Shown piece by piece: positions 15,782 through 22,187 of a DNA stretch of 22,187 nucleotides; position 1 is the first letter of the stretch, and each line of letters begins with the position of its first letter. Under the pieces are notes generated by a model, which saw nothing but the letters and a program-made list of their open reading frames with translations, searched no databases and was not told where the DNA came from. Source of the stretch: JAVBKB01 sp031554275. GTDB lineage: Bacteria > Bacillota > Bacilli > JARBTR01. The DNA lies in assembly GCA_031554275.1 (NCBI GenBank), contig JAVBKB010000227.1, positions 1-22,187 on the forward strand, read 5' to 3'. A program made the translations under genes and the position numbers.

Positions 15782-16503
15782 GACCCAGAAGATGCCAGGT
15801 CGACATTCAATTTCGAAGATATTATTATGATTAATATGATTGATAAAAGATTTGCGACAGCTTTGTCGAATGGATACTAGCGATTTGTCAATGAAACGCA
15901 AAATAATTTCTGAAATAAGTATCATCACCTTTGCATTTGCTTAACTATCGCAGGATGAAAAGAACATCAGTGTAGAAAATCTGATTTACTGGATAGCAAT
16001 GGGTGTCATTGTGATAGCAGGGTTTTCAAGCGGCCCTTGGCTGGGTACTCGCAGGTATGTATACTAGTATAAAAGCCGTATCGATTGCGACAGGAAAGAA
16101 CTTCTTCACTGGTCGAAAATTGACAGATGGTGATATTGAGGATTTGCACAGGCACTAAGAATGAAAAGCATTCATGATATTTTGGAGTCAGTTCGGAAAT
16201 TCTCGGATATGACTACTGAGCAAGCCCTAAAAATTGTGGAAGAATATAGAACTAAGGCTCCAATCGAGATATCTTCATTTGCTAAAATGAAACCCTAATC
16301 AATGTATGATGGCTATGAACAAATTACCTATACATGGAGTGATGGTTCTGGGACAAAAATCACGTTCTTTTTATAGAATTGATGATACAGGTGATGAAGC
16401 AACAGATTGGGTTTCTGGAAATGAATGGCATGATGCTGTTCGTGGTGGTTCTGTAGCACCTGAGCAGGTAAGAATTTCGGACCAAGAACACGGGGAGGAG
16501 TAA
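15782..16503 (+). pseudogene. Decayed polymorphic-toxin C-terminal region with pre-toxin TG-like motif
   Basis: Joined across frames this reads as the end of a large secreted toxin: a hydrophobic helix pair (LIYWIAMGVIVIAGF, then QAALGWVLAGMYTS), the phrase IATGKNFFTGRKLTDGDIED that resembles the pre-toxin TG linker of LXG/WXG-type toxins, then a helical part and a C-terminal domain ending in ISDQEHGEE. Breaks: an in-frame TAA near 15942, one extra T in T4 at 16023-16026, one lost T at 16143-16145, TAA at 16296-16298 and one extra T in T5 at 16368-16372. The N-terminal secretion domain is absent. The toxin activity is not identifiable. The stop overlaps the start of the next gene by one base. 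Confidence 0.65.
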
Positions 16504-16901
16504 TGAATTTGGAACATCTAAATGATGAGTTTTATATTGGCTATGAAGGGTATCCAGAAATTTGCTTCCTATCAGAAAAAGGTAACGACAGATGGATTCT
16601 AAAATTGTGGAATGGTTATTTTGAGACATTGGTAGATCTACTGTGTACAGGAAACGCATTTCAAGAGTATGAAATTATACAAGAATTTACAAAAAGGGAA
16701 GGCTGGTATGATAATAGCCCTTGGGAAATAAACAATATCCCAGAAGCGATAAAATTATTTAGTTTGTATGATGCAAGCATTAATGATGATGAAGAAGTAA
16801 AGGGCGTCCTTGTTGATTTACCAATTGTACAAAATGAAATACTTAGTTTTCTAGTGAGAGCTGAGACTGAAGCACATCGAGCGTATTTATCGTACGAATA
16901 A
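16503..16901 (+). CDS. Small acidic protein, probable immunity protein
   Basis: This 132-residue cytoplasmic protein is acidic and rich in aromatic residues (DEFYIGYEGYPEICFLSEKG near the start; KGVLVDLPIVQNEILSFL near the end), with no signal or membrane segment. Its ATG overlaps the stop of the decayed toxin by one base (TAATG) and GGGGAGGAG lies immediately upstream. The overlap behind a toxin tip, the size and the acidity are the usual signs of an immunity gene, so it probably neutralised that toxin. The frame is intact while the toxin is broken, which suits retention for protection against sibling strains. I do not recognise a named immunity family. Confidence 0.7.
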   Translation: MNLEHLNDEFYIGYEGYPEICFLSEKGNDRWILKLWNGYFETLVDLLCTGNAFQEYEIIQEFTKREGWYDNSPWEINNIPEAIKLFSLYDASINDDEEVKGVLVDLPIVQNEILSFLVRAETEAHRAYLSYE

Positions 16902-17226
16902 ATGTTGTTCAGGTCATTTAAAGTCATTACGATTCAAATTGTGGAATGGCAACTGCCGAGATTGCACTTAGAAACATGTTTAGCACTTTGTCAAACCCAC
17001 TGGTAGTAACAAAGCTTAATTAATCAATCAATGAATGATCAAGCAAATATAGATTATTTAGCGGTGAATGGAATTGAGCGTAATATTGTTATAGAATATC
17101 CCAATAGTGTTAGAGTTGGAATTAAAACAAACTGGTACTGGGGCAGGGTTTCCTGAAATTCAGACGGCAACTGACAGAAAAGATGCTGGAAACTATGTTA
17201 CCTTGGTATAAGAAATTGTTTTGAGA
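16902..17226 (+). pseudogene. Scraps of further toxin-like coding sequence
   Basis: Short plus-strand stretches look coding but are broken: CGMATAEIALRNMFSTLSNP...VTKLN ends at a TAA near 17020; an ATG at 17031 opens 41 codons (including VNGIERNIVIEYPNSVRVGIKTN); and a second frame reads QTGTGAGFPEIQTATDRKDAGNYVT before it ends inside the right direct repeat. They may be pieces of another toxin or immunity cassette. No family is assigned. Confidence 0.4.
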
Positions 17227-17325
17227 ATGAATTCAATAGATCATTCTATTTGAAAAACGTTTAAATTGTCTTTGTCATAGCAAATAAAGCAATCGTGAAG
17301 CAGGTCATAATTTTGCGGAAACTTA
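17200..17325. repeat. 126-bp direct repeat, right copy
   Basis: Partner of 15247-15372 with one difference. It contains a copy of the last 25 bp of pbpG, out of context, and the true 3' end of the propeller-like gene. The sequence just after it (GTAGGCTGATGGATG) also follows the MITE in the left copy, so the original homology extended to about 17340. Confidence 0.95.
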
Positions 17326-18320
17326 GTAGGCTGATGGATGATAATTTCGCCGCTTAGAGCAATTGCCGCAGTCCCGATTTTCTCTGAGAAGGTATAAAAA
17401 CATTGATTTGTTTGATGATAAAAAAGCTCTGCACCACCGAGGTCTAAAGAGGGTTTCAATACAATTGTCTCTTTATCACCTTGTCCGTCTGCATGATACA
17501 ACCGAATTTCATGAGGATCATCTTTATTTGCACCGTTTGCTTCCTCCACAGATGGATCATAGATGACTGCAATTGTTTCATTGTCAACAAAACAAATCGC
17601 ATTATTATTATTCTCCCAGAAGCCGATCGTTTCGTCTGAAATACGAGGGTTAGAGATGAAATCAGCCAAATCATAGATTTTGCAACAATCATATGAGCCC
17701 CAAACCCAACCAGCACTTAAGAACTTTTCCCCATTAGGGGACATCAACAACTTGCCATAGAAATAATCATATTCCGAGGGCCAAAACAGTTTATTATCTT
17801 CCTTGTGCTTTTTGTAAAAATCGAAATGTTGTTGCTCCGCATCGACTTCAATTAGCGATTTAGTAGCTGTCAATACCTGTCTTGTGGTAAGGTTTGCAAT
17901 CTGTAATCTATTCCAATCTACTCCATAAATAAGGTGTGGTTGACCTTTTTCGTTCTTAAACAAAGCGATTGGATACTTGGAAATGGCAGCGTAATAATCC
18001 GTACGACTAAAATGGAGCAGGTAGTTTTCTGTTCGATTTAGTATAAAGCCATGCTTTTTATAATTGTTAACAACGACAATAATATCATCCATTGTATAGA
18101 TCGATGACTCAGCTGCAGGATCAAAACCTCCATCTGAGTATTGAATACCTTTTGTAGGATTGGTCTCGAAAAGTTTATCTTGTTTCTGTTTTTTAAAATT
18201 AAATAAGAACACTTCACCAGTGTTGGTGAGGATGACGGCTTCATGCTTATTTAATAATGAAGCGGTTTGAATATCATCCTGCAAATTCATTTTCATATTG
18301 AAAACCTCAACAAAACGCAT
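17241..18320 (-). CDS. Propeller-like cytoplasmic protein, unknown function
   Basis: This 359-residue protein without a signal peptide has repeated short beta strands and WD-like phrases (LLMSPNGEKFLSAGWVWG, ICFVDNETIAVIYD, GEVFLFNF), suggesting a beta-propeller of WD40-like type. I do not recognise a specific family. I start it at the ATG at 18320 because AGGAAGG lies 9 nt upstream; the open frame extends 29 codons further without an RBS. The 3' end converges on pbpG-derived sequence, and a truncated paralogous copy lies at 15288-15645. Beside a toxin-immunity remnant it could be part of the same accessory module, but that is inference only. Confidence 0.65.
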   Translation of the reverse strand: MRFVEVFNMKMNLQDDIQTASLLNKHEAVILTNTGEVFLFNFKKQKQDKLFETNPTKGIQYSDGGFDPAAESSIYTMDDIIVVVNNYKKHGFILNRTENYLLHFSRTDYYAAISKYPIALFKNEKGQPHLIYGVDWNRLQIANLTTRQVLTATKSLIEVDAEQQHFDFYKKHKEDNKLFWPSEYDYFYGKLLMSPNGEKFLSAGWVWGSYDCCKIYDLADFISNPRISDETIGFWENNNNAICFVDNETIAVIYDPSVEEANGANKDDPHEIRLYHADGQGDKETIVLKPSLDLGGAELFYHQTNQCFYTFSEKIGTAAIALSGEIIIHQPTKFPQNYDLLHDCFICYDKDNLNVFQIE

Positions 18321-18491
18321 ACGATCAAACCTTCCTATAGGTTCATGGAACGAACAAATTTCCAGAGCTTCTGTTGACTGCCCCAAACCATTCTTTCTGC
18401 CCACCACGATGAAACCTACACCTATCGAAACAGGCGAATAATAGCTGCCTACAACAATTATCTTGTAATTTGTGAATCACAAAAAATCCAA

Positions 18492-19562
18492 TCACTTTCG
18501 TCGCAGTGGTTGTTTTGATAAGTAAGTAACACAGCGCCAAATCCATTCTACTGGCCCATAATAGAAATACTTTAACCAAAGATTTGCAAAGGTCAACTGG
18601 ATCGTAAATGTAAGGATACAAATACTAAACACTTCAAGGCTACTAAGGTAACGCCAGTCCACAAGTAGCGGCACAAGTGTTATCCCAACAATTGTTTGGA
18701 TTAAATAGTTAGAAAGCGCCATCTTCCCAAAAGGTTGAAGCTTTTGAAAGAATGGCTTGTCGCTCTTGTAAGCGAAAATCAGCTTAATCAGTGCAACATA
18801 GAACATTCCTGGGATAAAGGCAAAATACAATGTACTATTAATATTATCTGCCATTGTAAAGAAACTCAGTGTCCACACGCCAATAGAAAGAACGAATAAA
18901 ACAAGTGTTATTTTCTTTATGAAAGGAATATCCTCTTTCCTTGTAAAAAGCCCAATTTCATATGCGACAAAACCGAACAGCATCTGACCAGCAGTTTGTA
19001 TAATAAAGAAAAGTTTATCAGTTGAGAAGAAAGGAAGTTCTTCTGTAAATAGATAATAATTGATTGGATGATAGATAAACTGATAAGCCTCTACAACGAA
19101 AATGAATAATAAACCAATAACCAACATAAGCTTTTTGCTACACTTATCAAATAGCGGGAACAAACAGATCCCTGCCACAGCATATGCTAGAATTGTGTCC
19201 CCGCCCCAAAAGTAGGAGTGCACTGCCCCAAGTAATAGAAAGATCGCCATTCTACGAAAATAGCGCCATTTCCCTTGTTTGTTTGCTTTTAATCTGGAAA
19301 GAAAAATATTGGTAGTTGCTCCGAAGAGGAATGAGAAAATAAAGTGAAACTTTCCTAAGGCAACCAATGCCACGATAGCATAGACAGTTTCGTCAAACGT
19401 TGTTTGGGCAATTGGATGCTGACCAGCAACTGCAACGAAGTTTTGAATATTTACGAGAAAAATCCCGATGACTGCAAAGCCACGAATAACGTCGATAGAT
19501 AGATACCGACGCGAGTTATTAATGGGTGTTTCATAGGTCTTTGGTAATAAATTAAATGCCAA
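18492..19562 (-). CDS. DUF418 family membrane protein
   Basis: This 356-residue polytopic membrane protein has roughly eight to ten hydrophobic segments. It begins with RRYLSIDVIRGFAVIGIFLVNIQNF, the N-terminal signature of the DUF418/acyltransferase-like group (YeiB type), and ends with GPVEWIWRCVTY, the usual DUF418 C-terminal motif; FGKMALSNYLIQTIVG near residue 283 also fits. Its biochemical role is unknown. The gene starts 3 bp after the stop of the upstream metalloprotease-like gene, so the two form an operon. 171 bp separate it from the propeller-like gene downstream, with no clear terminator. Confidence 0.85.
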   Translation of the reverse strand: MAFNLLPKTYETPINNSRRYLSIDVIRGFAVIGIFLVNIQNFVAVAGQHPIAQTTFDETVYAIVALVALGKFHFIFSFLFGATTNIFLSRLKANKQGKWRYFRRMAIFLLLGAVHSYFWGGDTILAYAVAGICLFPLFDKCSKKLMLVIGLLFIFVVEAYQFIYHPINYYLFTEELPFFSTDKLFFIIQTAGQMLFGFVAYEIGLFTRKEDIPFIKKITLVLFVLSIGVWTLSFFTMADNINSTLYFAFIPGMFYVALIKLIFAYKSDKPFFQKLQPFGKMALSNYLIQTIVGITLVPLLVDWRYLSSLEVFSICILTFTIQLTFANLWLKYFYYGPVEWIWRCVTYLSKQPLRRK

Positions 19563-19565
19563 TCT

Positions 19566-20849
19566 TTATTCCACCTTTGTTTTCTTCGTATCTATCTCCG
19601 CGAGAATACGATTTAATTCCTGAATCATAGCAATACTCATAATATTAGCTTGGTCGCCATTCGTATAAACATCTTGAAATGCTTCGGCTAGTGCCTCACT
19701 ATTTCCTCCATCGAGTGCATATCCCGAAATTGCTTCCAAAGCACCTTTTTTTGATGTCCCAGCAGCTAGCTGCGGTTTGATTTTTGTATATGCAGCACTG
19801 ATAATTTCTGTTGACACTTTCGAGTCCTTCCAAGCTTCTCCTCGATCTGCATTATTCTCAAAGGTATACCTCACAACATAGGCCTCCATCACATGCCCTA
19901 ATTCATGAGCAATGACAGAATCATCAGTCGTGGTCTTTGGGAAATAGTCCGAATTTAAGTCGCTTCTAATACTTTTGTTCATTTTTTCGACATTAGAATA
20001 CCAATACTCATTGATATTAATTGTTCCTGAATCAAAGGATATTGCCGGTCGCATCTCCATATAGCGATTCTCAATTACTTTGTCTGTACATTTGATCTCA
20101 AAAACATAATTGTATAATTGCGGATATTTCGTATACACACCTTTTAACTGCTTCACAATCGCTTTAGAAACATCAATATCCATCGGGTCAGATATAAAGC
20201 TTTCGATGCCAAAGGTCTGCCTAACGTACAGTGCTAACACAGCATTTTCTTTAATATCCTCAAATGCTGGTAACCCTTTGTCTTCAACTCGAGCAACATC
20301 CTCCATAAAGGATAGCATATAAGCTTCATCTAACAGCTTGCTATAAACTAATTGTTGCCAAGCTGACTGCTCATCCAAATCTGCAAACTCCACACCAATT
20401 TGATTGGCTAGTTCACCCCGATTAATTGTAACCGTTTCGTCTTTAAAGTAATAAATAATTTGCTGTAAGTCTGGTAACAGGATGAAATTCACAACAGAAT
20501 TATAATACAAAGTTCTTGGTAAAAGTTCTTCGTCAAAATTAGTTGAATCAGCTAAGTAATCGATGTAAAGTACTTTATCTTCTTCATCTACTTCAACCAT
20601 TGTTTCTTCATCATCATGTGGCAACTCAAGGTTAAGTTCTTCTATAGCAAATGAATCGTCAATGTCATCAGGCGTATAGTCCAACCAATCCGCTATTCTA
20701 TCCGAAAAAGGTTTCAAAATCTTCGCTTCAAATTCAGCTTGTACACGAGCCTTCTCCTCAGCAGCCTTCTTTTCTTGCCCCGTTTGATATAATTGATAAC
20801 CAGCTAGCGCCATTACAGCAACTAAGAGAATTATGAATAACTTCTTCAT
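19566..20849 (-). CDS. Membrane-anchored HExxH metalloprotease-like protein
   Basis: This 427-residue protein has an N-terminal signal anchor (3-20, no lipobox) and a short charged coil (26-42). Residues about 65-150 have a strand/helix pattern reminiscent of DUF4825 domains, a weak resemblance. The C-terminal part has DSVIAHELGHVMEAY (H315, E316, H319) and NSEALAEAFQDVY (E385 or E389), which suit the zinc ligands and catalytic Glu of a zincin; the domain should lie outside the membrane. GAGGAA lies 5 nt before the ATG. It leads the operon with the DUF418 gene. The substrate is unknown; wall- or envelope-protein turnover, or sensing of an extracellular agent, is possible. Confidence 0.75.
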   Translation of the reverse strand: MKKLFIILLVAVMALAGYQLYQTGQEKKAAEEKARVQAEFEAKILKPFSDRIADWLDYTPDDIDDSFAIEELNLELPHDDEETMVEVDEEDKVLYIDYLADSTNFDEELLPRTLYYNSVVNFILLPDLQQIIYYFKDETVTINRGELANQIGVEFADLDEQSAWQQLVYSKLLDEAYMLSFMEDVARVEDKGLPAFEDIKENAVLALYVRQTFGIESFISDPMDIDVSKAIVKQLKGVYTKYPQLYNYVFEIKCTDKVIENRYMEMRPAISFDSGTININEYWYSNVEKMNKSIRSDLNSDYFPKTTTDDSVIAHELGHVMEAYVVRYTFENNADRGEAWKDSKVSTEIISAAYTKIKPQLAAGTSKKGALEAISGYALDGGNSEALAEAFQDVYTNGDQANIMSIAMIQELNRILAEIDTKKTKVE

Positions 20850-21263
20850 TGAAATTCCTCATTTCTACACTACAAAACTGATTACCAACCAGATTTTTGA
20901 AAGAGTGTACTATAAATCTATCTTAATCTATTGAGGACTTTTTGGAAACGAAAACATTCTCTAGGTTTGAAGCAATTTTGATAAACCAAATGATTTTCAC
21001 TAAAAGTTTCAGAATTAAAGTTTGACAAATGTTCCAGCAATTCTTGACTCGTTTGGAAACATCAATTAACTGCTTTCAATATAACGCTCGACAAAAACCA
21101 ACTATTATCAACAAAATGCAAGCTATGTAATTTATTTTTCTTCATGATTCGATAGTATTCGCAACTTGTTTGTCGCATATGCTATAATTATGCTGGAGTA
21201 AAATACTAGATAATTTTACTTTGGCACTACTAGTTACATATTTTGATTGGGTAGGTGAATGTT
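20850..21263. other. Divergent intergenic region
   Basis: AT-rich stretch without a supportable gene, separating the metalloprotease-like gene (minus) from the repeat protein gene (plus). The only clear signal is the extended -10 at 21180-21188. Confidence 0.6.
21180..21188 (+). promoter_or_regulatory. Extended -10 promoter of the repeat protein gene
   Basis: TGCTATAAT is a perfect extended -10 (TGnTATAAT). No good -35 lies 17 bp upstream, which an extended -10 does not require. Transcription would start near 21195, giving a leader of about 70 nt before the TTG start. Confidence 0.6.
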
Positions 21264-22187
21264 TTGAAGTATTGGATTTATGAAGCTTTTTCAGGTCGTC
21301 AGTTTGCGACAATTCATGAGGCAGACTGCCGATTCTGTAGAAATGGCGAAGGTGTTGTGGATGGTGACCAAGATGAAAGCGGCACTTGGCATGGACCTTT
21401 TTTTAACATTGGAAGTGCATTCGCGATAGCCGGGACACTTGATGTACGAGCTGTTCATTTGTGCAAAGTTTGTAACGCAGATATCCTGAACGATTCTGAA
21501 AATCTAACTGATTTTAAAGATATCAAAAAGAAATTTCCAAAAGCACTTGTTATTGAGGATGTATTAGTCTTACCTGGAACAAGTTATGAAGAATTCAAAG
21601 CAGAATTCTCGAATTTCAACGCTGAAGTACTTTTCTCAAATTTTGCGGATATCTCTTTCGGGAAAATTGGTACTGAAATTAACCAGAAATCCTTAGATTT
21701 TTCTTCGAAAATCGCAAAGCTGGATGTCAATGCTCCTAAGATTGATGTCAATGCTCCTGATGTTGACCTTGGTAAGCTGAATGTAAAAGCACCGAAGATT
21801 GATATCAATGCACCTAATGTTGACCTTGGTAAGCTAGATGTCAAAGCTCCTAAGATTGATGTCGACGCTCCTGATGTTGACCTTGGTAAGCTGAATGTGA
21901 ATGCACCGAAGATTGATATCGATGCACCTAATGTTGACCTTGGTAAGCTGAATGTGAATGCACCGAAGATTGATGTCGACGCTCCTGATGTTGACCTTGG
22001 TAAGCTTAATGTGAATGCACCGAAGATTGATATCGATGCACCTGATGTTGACCTTGGCAAGCTTGATGTCAAAGCTCCTAAGATTGATATCGATGCACCT
22101 GATGTCGACCTTGGTAAGCTGAATGTGAATGCGCCGAAGATTGATGTCGATGCACCGAATGTTGATCTTGGTAAGCTGAATGTGAAT
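21264..22187 (+). CDS. CxxC/CxxC-domain protein with AHNAK-like repeats (incomplete at 3' end)
   Basis: The frame is open from a TTG (21264), with TAGGTG 6 nt upstream, to the window end: 308 codons with no stop. A GTG three codons earlier, directly after an in-frame stop, is the alternative start. Residues 1-70 form a compact domain: HEADCRFC (H18, C22, C25), GxWxGPF (40-46) and CKVC (C67, C70), a likely zinc site. I recall similar HxxDCxxC...GxWxGPF...CxxC modules in other bacteria, without an assigned function. A linker (71-151) leads to 19-residue repeats KLNVNAPKIDIDAPNVDLG from residue 152. There is no signal peptide, so it is probably cytoplasmic unless exported non-classically. Confidence 0.8.
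   Translation, partial: MKYWIYEAFSGRQFATIHEADCRFCRNGEGVVDGDQDESGTWHGPFFNIGSAFAIAGTLDVRAVHLCKVCNADILNDSENLTDFKDIKKKFPKALVIEDVLVLPGTSYEEFKAEFSNFNAEVLFSNFADISFGKIGTEINQKSLDFSSKIAKLDVNAPKIDVNAPDVDLGKLNVKAPKIDINAPNVDLGKLDVKAPKIDVDAPDVDLGKLNVNAPKIDIDAPNVDLGKLNVNAPKIDVDAPDVDLGKLNVNAPKIDIDAPDVDLGKLDVKAPKIDIDAPDVDLGKLNVNAPKIDVDAPNVDLGKLNVN
21717..22187. repeat. 57-bp tandem repeat array (8 full units plus a partial)
   Basis: Units of exactly 57 bp start with AAG CTG/CTA/CTT (K-L) from 21717; eight complete units reach 22172 and a 15-bp start of a ninth meets the window edge. Each unit has two APx half-repeats and one VDLG. Variation is mainly N/D/K exchange and synonymous changes (GCTCCT against GCACCG), distributed in a mosaic that indicates duplication or gene conversion between units. 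Confidence 0.95.

Noticed and set aside
18343..18621. 92-codon minus-strand frame overlapping the DUF418 3' end
   Set aside because: Out-of-frame read of the DUF418 tail into the intergenic region; no RBS and odd Cys/Leu composition.
21584..22072. Minus-strand Ser/Thr-rich repeat frame (162 codons)
   Set aside because: Antisense of the 57-bp repeats. The plus strand has a promoter, RBS and a non-repetitive domain with four paired cysteines, so the plus frame is the gene.

Overview
The window looks like a chromosomal segment of a low-GC Bacillota (Bacilli-like) bacterium. The AT-rich coding style, strong AGGAGG-type ribosome binding sites, an RNA polymerase delta subunit, a class II fructose-bisphosphate aldolase, a SipW/TasA-type secretion cluster and a class A PBP all fit this. 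From memory, the order fba - rpoE - fadF - cls - DUF1934 (ywiB) - pbpG resembles the same neighbourhood in Bacillus, so positions about 6.4-15.3 kb are a conserved backbone. I cannot name the species.

Layout. 1-59: right arm of a small hairpin transposable element (MITE). 266-2154 (minus): a two-gene ABC-2 exporter of the BcrA type with its terminator. 2560-5008 (minus): a TasA/camelysin-like substrate, a cell-wall-anchored protein with a VPQTG sorting signal, and an ER-type signal peptidase (SipW-like) that carries an unusual heptad-repeat tail. 5009-6423: a long non-coding stretch with palindromes, MITE debris and a G-rich hexanucleotide satellite. 6424-12204: fba, a small membrane protein, rpoE and fadF (all minus), then cls (plus). 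12222-12388: a second hexanucleotide satellite between convergent genes. 12482-15271: DUF1934 protein (minus) and pbpG (plus).

The accessory part starts at 15.25 kb. Two 126-bp direct repeats (15247-15372 and 17200-17325), each carrying the 3' end of pbpG and the 3' end of a propeller-like gene, bracket about 1.8 kb. That interval holds a truncated propeller pseudogene interrupted by a complete 156-bp MITE, a decayed polymorphic-toxin C-terminus with a pre-toxin TG-like motif, an apparently intact immunity-type gene right behind it, and scraps of further toxin sequence. The repeat copy at 17200-17325 preserves the empty MITE insertion site, so the element's ends and its 3-bp TTA target duplication can be read directly.

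17241-20849 (minus): the intact propeller-like gene, a DUF418 membrane protein and an HExxH metalloprotease-like protein; the last two are 3 bp apart. 21264 to the window end (plus): an incomplete gene with an N-terminal CxxC...CxxC domain followed by at least eight 19-residue repeats resembling AHNAK repeats. It starts with TTG and runs off the window.

The most interesting items are the zinc-domain/AHNAK-like repeat protein, the toxin-immunity graveyard flanked by repeats with its self-documented MITE, the SipW with a heptad tail next to a VPQTG-anchored protein, and the two hexanucleotide satellites, one with clean G-quadruplex motifs. No tRNA, rRNA or CRISPR array was seen.
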